Shown in pieces: positions 37,820-46,336 of a DNA stretch of 64,000 nt. The position numbers and the translations under genes are program-made. Origin of the DNA: Alcanivorax sp. DSM 26293 (GTDB lineage: Bacteria > Pseudomonadota > Gammaproteobacteria > Pseudomonadales > Alcanivoracaceae); NCBI RefSeq assembly GCF_900107995.1, contig NZ_FNUM01000004.1:186001-250000 (forward strand), given 5' to 3'. The number at the start of each line of letters is the position of its first letter. The stretch's first letter is position 1. Below the pieces are notes generated by a model. It made no database searches, was not told the origin of the DNA, and saw only the letters and a list, made by a program, of their open reading frames with translations.

Positions 37820-38704
37820 ATGCGCTCGTCTAATACGGTAAAAAGCATTAAGAAACTCAGCGGCGCACTGGTGGGCATTCCACCGCGTCATATCAATTTT
37901 CAATTTCCGGATTCCATTCCAAAGTATTTTTATGCTGGAAATGCCACAGCAACGACTTTCTTTGCCATGCTCTCCGGTTTTTTCCCACCTGGTGAACGCT
38001 ATTTCATGGAGTCCGTTAGACACTTTCGTGGTCAGGTTAAGGACGAATCTCTACGGGCGGCCATATCGGGCTTCATGGGGCAGGAGGCCATTCACGGACG
38101 AGAGCACGACAGGCTGAACCAGATTCTCGCCGAGTACGGCTATGACATGCAGTCGCCAGATCGGTTTGTCAAAATTGGCTTGGCCATACTAGAGAAGTTG
38201 CCGCCGAGCACTCGGCTAGCCGCCACCACGTTTATGGAGCACTTTACTGCGCTTCTCGCCGAGCAGCTGCTTGAAGACGAGAATTTTGTACGCCAGGCAG
38301 ACCCTGAAATGCTCAAAATATGGCAGTGGCATGCGCTCGAAGAGCTGGAACACAAATCTGTTGCCTACGACGTATATGAGCTTATTGGTAACAGCCGTAC
38401 AGAGCGCGTGGCTGCAGCCCTCGCCTCGATGGTCGTCTTGCTGCCGATGCTGGGCATCACCTGGAGCTGGATGCTTGTCAAAGACGGCCAGCTCGGCAAC
38501 ATCAGCGATAATGTTAAAGGTCTGAATATTTTGCTAGGTCGTAACGGGTTTGTATCGCAAATCCTTTCGCGCCTTCCTGAGTTCATTCAGCCGGATTTCC
38601 ACCCTGATCAACATGACACCAAAGGGCTGGAAAAACTGTGGCGTGAGAAGTTGTTCGCTGAAGGTGGCCAACTGCATGAGCTGTATAGCAATCCGGCGGC
38701 ATAA
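37820..38704 (+). CDS. PF10118 family protein, copy 2
   Basis: The 294-aa product keeps the same ligand-like series as the copy at 25045: E59 (PPGERYFM), E89/H92 (GQEAIHGREH), E140 (FMEHFTA) and E175/H178 (LEELEHKSVAYDV). A hydrophobic segment lies at about 200-216. The ATG at 37820 follows GGAGG; the TTG at 37805 is not needed. It is the last gene of the almA operon. See copy 1 for the proposed diiron interpretation. Confidence 0.85.
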   Translation: MRSSNTVKSIKKLSGALVGIPPRHINFQFPDSIPKYFYAGNATATTFFAMLSGFFPPGERYFMESVRHFRGQVKDESLRAAISGFMGQEAIHGREHDRLNQILAEYGYDMQSPDRFVKIGLAILEKLPPSTRLAATTFMEHFTALLAEQLLEDENFVRQADPEMLKIWQWHALEELEHKSVAYDVYELIGNSRTERVAAALASMVVLLPMLGITWSWMLVKDGQLGNISDNVKGLNILLGRNGFVSQILSRLPEFIQPDFHPDQHDTKGLEKLWREKLFAEGGQLHELYSNPAA

Positions 38705-38782
38705 TAATGCTCAAGGGGGTTTAGGGAACCTCTGAATAGTTGACGACTCTGTCACCACCGTTTGCTAAAAGACACACAAAAA

Positions 38783-38816
38783 AATGCCGGAATTGCTTCC
38801 ATGCAACTCCGGCATT
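38783..38816. terminator. Bidirectional intrinsic terminator between convergent operons
   Basis: AATGCCGGAATTGC at 38783-38796 pairs with GCAACTCCGGCATT at 38803-38816 (one mismatch) around a six-base loop. An A-run precedes it, giving a T-run on the minus strand, and CTTTTAT follows on the plus strand. It serves the almA operon and the converging seven-gene operon. Confidence 0.82.
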
Positions 38817-38850
38817 ACACCTTTTATCATAGCTTTTCTCTAGCCGATCT

Positions 38851-40452
38851 TTATTGCGCATCCTCTAGAATGAATTGTGCCGCTCGCTCGCCAATCATCA
38901 TACATGGCGCGTTCGTATTACCACTGATCAACAGTGGCATGATCGAGGCATCGGCGACACGCAACCCCTTCACACCGTTTACCCGCAGACGGACATCCAC
39001 CACCGCTTTTTCATCACTACCCATTCGGCAAGTGCCGACGGGATGGTAGATTGTTTCAGCGCGCTGGCGAATATCCGCGTCAATCTGGTCATCACTCTCC
39101 ACGCTGGAAGCCGGTTCGTCATCACCGCCAAAAGCAGAGCTGAAAGAATGACTGTGAAACACTTTTCTGGCTAGTTTCACGCCTTCACGGAGCACAAGAA
39201 TATCGTCAGGATGAGAAAGATAGTTTGGGTCTATCAAAGGCGCAGCAAATGGATCGCTATTGGCCAATCGAATCTGTCCTCGACTCTTAGGCCTGAGTTG
39301 GCACACATGAATCGTACAACCAAACCCTGGCGTCAACTGACGTCCATGATCTCGAAGATAAGCCGGTAAAAAGTGTAGCTGAGCATCCGGACGATCCGGC
39401 TCGCTGAGCAGGCTGACAAAAGCCCCTGCTTCCGCCGCGTTACTGGCAAGAAAGCCGCGCCGATGACGAAAATACTGGTAGAAGGCACTAATCAGCCGAG
39501 GTATAAAAAACGGTGACATGCCGATTGATTGACGGCTTTTGTCCTTGATCATGACGGTCATATCAAGGTGATCTTGAAGGTTCTCCCCAACTTCCGGCGA
39601 GTCTTGCAAACAGGTGATGCCGATTTTCGATAGGTGCTCTCGCTCTCCAATACCCGACAACATCAGCAACTGAGGGGTATTGATCGCCCCACCGGACAGG
39701 ATGACTTCTTTGTTCGTACGAATGACCGATTGAGCACCATCACTATCACAAATTTCGACGCCAATCGCCCTGCCGCAATCCAGTAACACCTTGGTTACCT
39801 GCACATCCGTCATGATGTGCAAGTTATCGCGGCCACGTGCAGGATCCAGGAAAGCACGCGCGGCACTCCACCGGCGCCCTTCTTTTTGTGTTACCTGAAA
39901 CCGGCCAAAGCCTTTCTGTTCCGGCCCGTTAAAATCATCGTTTCGGGTATAACCCAGCTCTTCACCGGACTTAATAAACAGCGGGGTTAACGGGTTAACA
40001 TCCCTGACTCGGGTAACATTCAGTGGCCCACCCACACCATGCCAATTGTCAGCGGAGTATTGTTCATTGTTTTCATGTGCATTGAATACCGGCTGCACAT
40101 CTTTCCACGCCCACCCTGTTGCGCCTTGCGCTGCCCAGTCATCATAGTCTTGTTGTTGGCCTCGAATGTAGACCATGGCATTGATTGAGCTGCTGCCCCC
40201 CAGTGTTTTTCCTCGCGGCCAGTAGAGGCGCCTTTTATTAAGGTGACTTTGTGGCGCGGTGTCGTAGCCCCAGTTTCGCTTTCCTTGTTTAATTAGACCG
40301 ATGAGTCCAAACGGAATATTAATAAAACCGCTATTATCGTGGGGGCCGGCCTCAATAAGACAAACGGAATACTTGCCGCACTCGCTTAACCGGTTGGCAA
40401 GAACACAGCCCGAAGAGCCCGCCCCCACGACGATAAAATCAAACGACTTCAT
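38851..40452 (-). CDS. GMC-family oxidoreductase (alcohol dehydrogenase)
   Basis: The 533-aa product starts MKSFDFIVVGAGSSGCVLAN and has GKTLGGSSSINAMVYIRG near residue 80, LSGGAINTPQLLMLSGIG near 257, His in YHPVGTCRMG and Asn in SGNTNAPCMMIGE at the C-terminus. It is a paralog of the CYP153-linked dehydrogenase and probably oxidises an alcohol intermediate. The start at 40452 follows GGGGGAGAAG and overlaps the upstream acyl-CoA dehydrogenase gene by 14 bases. The longer frame to 40506 is not family-like. It is the last gene of the operon from 47205. Confidence 0.9.
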   Translation of the reverse strand: MKSFDFIVVGAGSSGCVLANRLSECGKYSVCLIEAGPHDNSGFINIPFGLIGLIKQGKRNWGYDTAPQSHLNKRRLYWPRGKTLGGSSSINAMVYIRGQQQDYDDWAAQGATGWAWKDVQPVFNAHENNEQYSADNWHGVGGPLNVTRVRDVNPLTPLFIKSGEELGYTRNDDFNGPEQKGFGRFQVTQKEGRRWSAARAFLDPARGRDNLHIMTDVQVTKVLLDCGRAIGVEICDSDGAQSVIRTNKEVILSGGAINTPQLLMLSGIGEREHLSKIGITCLQDSPEVGENLQDHLDMTVMIKDKSRQSIGMSPFFIPRLISAFYQYFRHRRGFLASNAAEAGAFVSLLSEPDRPDAQLHFLPAYLRDHGRQLTPGFGCTIHVCQLRPKSRGQIRLANSDPFAAPLIDPNYLSHPDDILVLREGVKLARKVFHSHSFSSAFGGDDEPASSVESDDQIDADIRQRAETIYHPVGTCRMGSDEKAVVDVRLRVNGVKGLRVADASIMPLLISGNTNAPCMMIGERAAQFILEDAQ

Positions 40453-41554
40453 TTTGCTTCTCCCCCGCCTGAATAAACCGTGACATGTGGTGCTCTCGGT
40501 CGCCATGACTCAATGATGCATGTGTCACCAGACGGAAGTAATGGCCAATGTTCAGCTCTTCCGTAACACCAACGCCACCATGGATCTGGATACCTTGCTG
40601 AGTGATACCAACGGCCCGGTTTGCGTAGTAAGCCTTTGCCGCCGCTGTCGCGCGCCCGCGCTCACCGACGTTTGCGCTCTCTCCTTTTACTGACACCATC
40701 AAGAGCATGGATTCCAGCTGCTGGAGATCAATAAACGCATCAACAAGGTAGTGCTGGATTACCTGAAAACTGCCAATCGTTCTACCAAACTGTTTACGCG
40801 TTCGAGCGTATTCCAGAGTGGCCTGATACACCTCTCGGCAGGCGCCGTACATACGTGCGCAGTCCAATGCGCACAGATAATCGAACCAGGCAGAAACCGC
40901 TTGCTTTGCCGCATCACCACGACACAAAACCATTTCGTCTGTGATGAGCACATCATCAAGCGTCAAACTGGCAGCACGGCTTCCATCGAGCAGTCGATAT
41001 CTTTCAACGTCACAGGCGTCGAAAGGTAGCGCGACAATGACCAACTCATCACCAGACATAGCGGAGACGAGCACGGCGTCTGCAACGCCACCATCAGACA
41101 CAACGTGCTTCTGCCCGGAAAGTCGTTCTCCGTTTAGCCTCAAGGAAGGGTTCAGCACGTGATAACCGGCATGCCGGTCATAAAGACCGCAAGCCACACG
41201 TGCCTCACCAGCAATAATGCGATCAAGCAACGCCAAGGATGTTGGCGTATTGGCGAACTCCAATAACTTGCCGGGGGAAACAATTAAATCGACAAAAGGG
41301 TCAAGACAAAGCGCGGCTCCTAACTCCTGAACAATGGCGCACACGTCAAGCAATGAGCCGCCATACCCTCCAACAGATTCAGCAAACGGAAGGCCAAACC
41401 AACCCAAATCATTCATGGCCTGCCAGCGATTCGCTTCAAGGTGATTACTCTCATTCAACTGTGCAATGTAGGTGTCAAATGAATAGTTGTCTTTAAGATA
41501 ACGGCGCGCGGTATCCGCAATCATGGTGGTATTTTCGGGTAACTTGAAATCCAT
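40439..41554 (-). CDS. Acyl-CoA dehydrogenase subunit lacking the usual catalytic segment
   Basis: The 371-aa product has the acyl-CoA dehydrogenase fold (YARTRKQFGRTIGSFQVIQH near residue 245, IQIHGGVGVTEELNIGHYFR near 320). In place of the usual IYGGTNEI catalytic-region segment it reads THASLSHGDREHHM. The FAD/substrate loop near 125 is also atypical. Together with the adjacent 386-aa homolog this suggests a heteromeric enzyme in which one subunit is catalytic, as known for several steroid side-chain acyl-CoA dehydrogenases. The gap to the upstream gene is 8 bases. Confidence 0.85.
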   Translation of the reverse strand: MDFKLPENTTMIADTARRYLKDNYSFDTYIAQLNESNHLEANRWQAMNDLGWFGLPFAESVGGYGGSLLDVCAIVQELGAALCLDPFVDLIVSPGKLLEFANTPTSLALLDRIIAGEARVACGLYDRHAGYHVLNPSLRLNGERLSGQKHVVSDGGVADAVLVSAMSGDELVIVALPFDACDVERYRLLDGSRAASLTLDDVLITDEMVLCRGDAAKQAVSAWFDYLCALDCARMYGACREVYQATLEYARTRKQFGRTIGSFQVIQHYLVDAFIDLQQLESMLLMVSVKGESANVGERGRATAAAKAYYANRAVGITQQGIQIHGGVGVTEELNIGHYFRLVTHASLSHGDREHHMSRFIQAGEKQNEVV

Positions 41555-41562
41555 TTTTCACC

Positions 41563-42723
41563 TCACAATCCGAGCAACATCTTCGCCAACACGTTTTTCT
41601 GGATCTCGTTAGATCCACCATAGATGGTGCACGCACGCAGGAAGTTATAGCGGCGACTGGCCTGATTAAAAATTTGCTCCCCAATGGGCTCCTCGTTATC
41701 CCATGGCAAAGACATCAAACCTCCGATTTCCACCATCGCTTGGGAAACCCTTTGCTGTAGTTCCGTGCCTTTGATTTTCAGTCCTGACGATTCTGGGCCG
41801 AACGGCTTGCCTTCATCTGTGGCAGCAACGGTGCGAAAGTTGGTGTATTCCAGTGCCATAAGATCGACTTCCAAGCCAGCCAACCGACGCACCGCCAACT
41901 GCTTATCTGTTTCCGTTGGTAGCGCATCGATAGCACTTTTAAGGCGATTGATTTCGTAGTGAATATCCGCCACACCGGCAATGGTGGTGCGTTCGTGGGT
42001 AAGAAGAAACTTGGCAATGGTCCACCCCATTCCTTCTTGACCCACCAAATTTTCCACAGGCACTTTCACGTCGGTAAAATAGACTTCGTTAAGGTGATGA
42101 TGCCCATCAATTGAATAAATCGGCCGTACTTCAAGCCCGGGGGTTTTCATATCGATCAGCAGGAATGAAATACCCTGCTGCTGTTTCACGGTGCTATCCG
42201 TTCGCACCAAGCAAAACATCATGTCTGCCCAATGGGCCTGTGTCGTCCAGATTTTTTGACCATTAACCAAATAATGGTCGCCATTACGCGTGGCTCGCGT
42301 TTTTAACGAGGCCAGATCTGAGCCCGCATTGGGCTCAGAATAACCTTGGCACCATAGCGTTTCGCCACGCTGAATGCCGGGCAACCACCGTTCCTTCTGT
42401 GCTTCAGAACCAAAGGTATATAACACCGGCCCAACCATGGCCACACCAAAAGGACTTGTTGGCGGAGCCCCTGCCGAGGCGCGTTCCTGATCGAAAATAT
42501 ACCGCTGGGTTGCGCTCCACCCTGGGCCACCAAATTGTTCTGGCCAAGTAGACGTGAGCCAACCTTGACTGCCCAGCAAACGCTCCCATCGTTGCTGCAT
42601 ATTCTTGTCTGGCATCGCTCCTCGGGCAGTACAGCGCCGAATATCATCAGGCACATTTTCCTTCATCCACTGCCGGATACTCTTACGAAATTCTTTTTCG
42701 TCATTACTGAAATCCAGATTCAT
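41563..42723 (-). CDS. Acyl-CoA dehydrogenase (catalytic-type subunit)
   Basis: The 386-aa product has WCQGYSEPNAGSDLASLKTR near residue 120, GQKIWTTQAHWADMMFCLVR and the C-terminal CTIYGGSNEIQKNVLAKM, all typical of the active family. The start MNLDFSNDEKEF at 42723 follows GGAGG; the ATG at 42735 is less likely. It sits next to the atypical 371-aa homolog, so the two probably form a heterotetramer that oxidises a bulky or branched acyl-CoA. Confidence 0.9.
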   Translation of the reverse strand: MNLDFSNDEKEFRKSIRQWMKENVPDDIRRCTARGAMPDKNMQQRWERLLGSQGWLTSTWPEQFGGPGWSATQRYIFDQERASAGAPPTSPFGVAMVGPVLYTFGSEAQKERWLPGIQRGETLWCQGYSEPNAGSDLASLKTRATRNGDHYLVNGQKIWTTQAHWADMMFCLVRTDSTVKQQQGISFLLIDMKTPGLEVRPIYSIDGHHHLNEVYFTDVKVPVENLVGQEGMGWTIAKFLLTHERTTIAGVADIHYEINRLKSAIDALPTETDKQLAVRRLAGLEVDLMALEYTNFRTVAATDEGKPFGPESSGLKIKGTELQQRVSQAMVEIGGLMSLPWDNEEPIGEQIFNQASRRYNFLRACTIYGGSNEIQKNVLAKMLLGL

Positions 42724-42770
42724 GGAAGCCTCCAAGCCAATAAATTTCGCAATACAAGGTCATCAATTAC

Positions 42771-44321
42771 TCAATTAACCTGTTTACCGTTGCTCTCCCA
42801 AAAGGGGGCTCGCAGTTCGTTTTTCAGCACCTTACCTGCCCCACTCACCGGCAACGACTCTGCCTTAAAATCAACGCTACGAGGCACTTTGTAACCTGCA
42901 ATTCTTTCACGGCAATGTTCGATAATCTCTGCCTCACTGGCGTGCTCTCCTTCACGCAGCACCACGATTGCATGCACAGCTTCACCCCAGCGTTCATCGG
43001 GAATACCAATTACCGCGCACTCCTGTACCGCAGGATGGCTATAAATGGCACCTTCAACTTCAACAGAGAAAATATTTTCTCCACCGCTGATTACCATGTC
43101 CTTGGCTCGATCAACGATGAAGACAAATCCATCCTCGTCCATGTAGCCAAGGTCGCCGGTATGTAGCCAACCATTGCGCAAGGTATCAGCGGTTGTTGAT
43201 TCCATTCCCCAGTAACCCAACATGACGTTTGGTCCCCGCGCACATATTTCGCCAACCGTACCTTGAGATACCACCTGATCATTTTCATCAAGCACCACCA
43301 CCTCCACACCCAGTGCTGCGCGACCGGCGCTACGTAATTTTTCTCCGCCGGGAATGTGATGTTCTGGCCCGAGTGAGGTAATGATTGGGGAGGCTTCGGT
43401 CTGGCCATAGCCCTGAGCAAATGACACTGTCGGCATTTGTTCCATAGCACTAATCAATACCGCCTCTGGCATTGGCGAGGCGCCATACAGCATGCGTTTT
43501 ATGCTGCTGACATCGTAATTGGCGATGCGCCCAGATGAGGCTAGAAGATTGACCATGGTCGGCACCAACAGGGTGTTCGTGACTTTCTCCTGCTCAATGA
43601 AAGCCAGCACTTCATCAACATCAAAGCGAGGAACAATGCCATGTGTCCCCGCAGCCAGTGTCACGGCAAACGTGCTGGCCATATCAGCCAAGTGGAACAT
43701 GGGCCCGGCATGCATATATATGGTGTCACTGTCATAGCCCATCTCGGCAACCACGTTTAGGGCATTGAATACCAGGTTGTCATGACTCAGCATCACGCCT
43801 TTTGACCGCCCAGTGGTACCACCGGTATAAAACAGCCCCGCCAGATCGTCACCGCCAGCATTGGCGTCACGGATTCGATCGGCGTTGGCGACAAGGGATT
43901 CATAATCAATACACCCTTGTGGACACTCACCCTCACCCATGAAGACAACATGCTTGATAGACTCAAGCTGTGGCTGTAGGGATGGCAGCAATGCTGCAAA
44001 GGTGTCATCAACGAAAAGCACTTTAGAACCTGAGTCATTCAAGGTATAGGCGATTTCAGGTGGTGCGAGCCGAATATTGACGGGATTCACTGCCGCACCG
44101 GCCCACGGCACTGCATAGAAATACTCCAGGTAGCGATCGCTGTTTAATGCCAGTATGGCAACCCTGTCACCCGCATTGACGCCCAGACTTAGCAACCCGT
44201 TAGCAAGGCATGCGATACGGTCTTCAAACTCTCGCCAGGTTTGCCGCCGACCAGCAAAAACGGTAGCCGTACCTTGGCCGTTTAATTGAACCGCACGGCG
44301 CAAAGTCTGTGAAATATACAT
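42771..44321 (-). CDS. AMP-dependent acyl-CoA synthetase
   Basis: This 516-aa enzyme should activate a fatty or related acid to its CoA ester. It has the AMP-binding P-loop YTGGTTGRSKGVMLSHDN near residue 168, GYGQTEASP near 315, the hinge WLHTGDLGYMDEDGFVFIVD with RAKDMVISGGENI, and the catalytic Lys in PVSGAGKVLKNELR near the C-terminus. It lies upstream of the two acyl-CoA dehydrogenase genes, the order expected for feeding an acid into beta-oxidation. Confidence 0.92.
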   Translation of the reverse strand: MYISQTLRRAVQLNGQGTATVFAGRRQTWREFEDRIACLANGLLSLGVNAGDRVAILALNSDRYLEYFYAVPWAGAAVNPVNIRLAPPEIAYTLNDSGSKVLFVDDTFAALLPSLQPQLESIKHVVFMGEGECPQGCIDYESLVANADRIRDANAGGDDLAGLFYTGGTTGRSKGVMLSHDNLVFNALNVVAEMGYDSDTIYMHAGPMFHLADMASTFAVTLAAGTHGIVPRFDVDEVLAFIEQEKVTNTLLVPTMVNLLASSGRIANYDVSSIKRMLYGASPMPEAVLISAMEQMPTVSFAQGYGQTEASPIITSLGPEHHIPGGEKLRSAGRAALGVEVVVLDENDQVVSQGTVGEICARGPNVMLGYWGMESTTADTLRNGWLHTGDLGYMDEDGFVFIVDRAKDMVISGGENIFSVEVEGAIYSHPAVQECAVIGIPDERWGEAVHAIVVLREGEHASEAEIIEHCRERIAGYKVPRSVDFKAESLPVSGAGKVLKNELRAPFWESNGKQVN

Positions 44322-44379
44322 AACAGAACTCCTCTATTGAGGCAGAAAAGGAAGGGGGGAGGGTTGTTTATAGATTGGA

Positions 44380-45318
44380 TTAGCTGGAAGCGAAGGCTCT
44401 CTTATAAATGAAGCGACCTCGGGAAACCTGGGCGCCATCAAGAAACACATCCACAACAACCACAATGAAGCGCTTTCCTTCACGAATAATGTTCGGCTTG
44501 GCCACCAACGTACCCGCAAAGGCCGGGCGCAAATAATCCAGAGTCATACTTGAACATACTGGCTTATTTTGTTCAGTCTGATTCGCTGTTAAGTGCGCGC
44601 CAGCAACAAGCTCCGCGAAGCTTGCGATAATACCGCCATGAAAAGTCTTGATCAGAGGGTTGCCAATGTGCTGCTCGCGAAACGGCATTTTATAGGTTGC
44701 TTCGCCATTATCGTCCGAAGCCGTCATACCAAGAAATTTTTCGTATGGTGATACATCGCCGACCACAGTAGAGAGAGCGGTTACCCTTTCTGTTTCGAAG
44801 CTGATGATTCCTTCATCATCGATTGTTTTTTTCTTGGAGGGGGCTATCTTATTGCTAGGATTCACAGATTGATCAAAGGACGGGCCTGCCGTTCCTATCG
44901 CAAAACTGCCTGATACCGACGCCAGCAAATTGCCGCCATCACGCCCAAATGCCTCTCCACGGACATAGGCAATATTTTCTTCAACTGCAAAACAGGTGAC
45001 ATTACATGCCACCCCTTCGCCAGCCTCGGGTTTAGCGATGAAATCAACGCGCAAGTCAATTGTCGCAATTGGGCGCATGTCGCCGAGGCGCACAAAAATC
45101 GCCAAACCACATGCCGTATCAAGCAAGGTAGCGATGGCTCCCCGATGAAGCTTTCCCTGTTGATCACAAACCTCTTCCACACAAGGCATGCTCATTACCG
45201 CGCCATCTTTGGTAGTGTCATCCATTGCGATACCAAAAACCCTGAACAACGGATGCCCTGAACCAAAAAAAGCCTTTGCGGCAAGCAGTTCTCTCGGGAG
45301 TGATGTCTCAGCTGTCAT
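44380..45318 (-). CDS. Tandem hotdog thioesterase
   Basis: The roughly 312-aa product has two PaaI-type hotdog domains. The first contains KLHRGAIATLLDTACGLAIF near residue 75, and the second contains KTFHGGIIASFAELVAGAHL near 245 and MTLDYLRPAFAGTL. Such proteins hydrolyse acyl-CoA thioesters or release CoA during degradation. The start is uncertain: 45318 (MTAETS) avoids overlap with the upstream gene but has a weak ribosome site; Met codons at 45354 and 45390 are in frame. It lies upstream of the acyl-CoA synthetase gene. Confidence 0.82.
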   Translation of the reverse strand: MTAETSLPRELLAAKAFFGSGHPLFRVFGIAMDDTTKDGAVMSMPCVEEVCDQQGKLHRGAIATLLDTACGLAIFVRLGDMRPIATIDLRVDFIAKPEAGEGVACNVTCFAVEENIAYVRGEAFGRDGGNLLASVSGSFAIGTAGPSFDQSVNPSNKIAPSKKKTIDDEGIISFETERVTALSTVVGDVSPYEKFLGMTASDDNGEATYKMPFREQHIGNPLIKTFHGGIIASFAELVAGAHLTANQTEQNKPVCSSMTLDYLRPAFAGTLVAKPNIIREGKRFIVVVVDVFLDGAQVSRGRFIYKRAFASS

Positions 45319-45334
45319 AGTTAGCAACTTTTTA

Positions 45335-46336
45335 TCAGAATGTTGAAGCGGCATCCGCATACCGGGTCTCTGCAACACGCACAGATTCAATGGCGTCCGT
45401 TATTGCCTCTTCAGGGAATGTTTCACTTTCAGACCCCTTTCGCAGACAATCAGCCAGAGCGGACCATGCCGCAGCACTCGCGCGCATCAACTCGACCAAG
45501 CCTGCCTCATGTATTTCAGGAACAATTTCACTCGCTTCATCGAGAAATTCTGAATACATCGCTCTAAAACCGCTGCCCCCCGTTCCACGCTTCTCGATCA
45601 CTTGATAGGCGAAACGGAGCAACCATTGCCATTTATCCACTGCCTTCCAGCGAGGAAGTTCCTGGATCCAAGTTGTTAGCGCTTGAATACCGTGATTCCT
45701 GCTTCCTTGCAGTAGATTATCTGCATTCTTCACAATCGCACTGCGCACGTTCTCGGGAGACACCTGAACCGAAACACTTTCGGGTGCGAACAATGAACCA
45801 TGATGGATAAAGGGTGGCGACAAGGAGAATCTGGCTTCAACCAACTTGTCACGAGGCACCTCTAAAAGCCCTGGGCGCTCGGTATCGCTAACGAGCATCG
45901 TCTCGCCCTTCTCGGCTCGCTGCCAGGCGACGATGGCGTGACCGGGGAAATGTGTACTGCTCTTGAAATAAGGAAGGTAAAAAATATCAGTTAAGAGAAG
46001 CGCAGGCCGCCCCGCATCAAGATGGGCATCCAGCGCATCGGCGGCAGCACATTTATCTTGCCAAGTTTCCCAGCGAAACGGCACGCCCAGTGTAGAGAAC
46101 ACCGTTTCCTCAAATCCCATTGAACGGACATGGACAATAAACGGGGTGTCCGTGCCTGGTATTTCCACATAAGTAATACCAAGCCCGGCACCCAGCCCGA
46201 AGCAGAAAGCTTCCGTCAAATTAAGCCCATGAAACTCCAGCAGGTCTCTGATAGCTGAACTGCCACAGTGACGCCCAGGCCGATGTGTATGTGGAACATC
46301 GACGGTACTGGGGAGATCCTGCTTGTCTCCATGCAT
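45335..46336 (-). CDS. BtrH-type N-terminal domain protein with DUF4872-like C-terminus
   Basis: The 333-aa product starts with the BtrH-like pattern GRHCGSSAIRDLLEFHG and FGLGAGLGITYVE. A His in HFPGHAIVAW near residue 128 and the Asp of LVSDTERPG could complete a Cys-His-Asp set with Cys24, as in C39-like or acyl-transferring folds. BtrH moves an acyl group in butirosin synthesis, so an acyltransferase or thioesterase role is possible here. Its ATG overlaps the stop of the PF10118 gene upstream. The function in a catabolic operon is unknown. Confidence 0.8.
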   Translation of the reverse strand: MHGDKQDLPSTVDVPHTHRPGRHCGSSAIRDLLEFHGLNLTEAFCFGLGAGLGITYVEIPGTDTPFIVHVRSMGFEETVFSTLGVPFRWETWQDKCAAADALDAHLDAGRPALLLTDIFYLPYFKSSTHFPGHAIVAWQRAEKGETMLVSDTERPGLLEVPRDKLVEARFSLSPPFIHHGSLFAPESVSVQVSPENVRSAIVKNADNLLQGSRNHGIQALTTWIQELPRWKAVDKWQWLLRFAYQVIEKRGTGGSGFRAMYSEFLDEASEIVPEIHEAGLVELMRASAAAWSALADCLRKGSESETFPEEAITDAIESVRVAETRYADAASTF

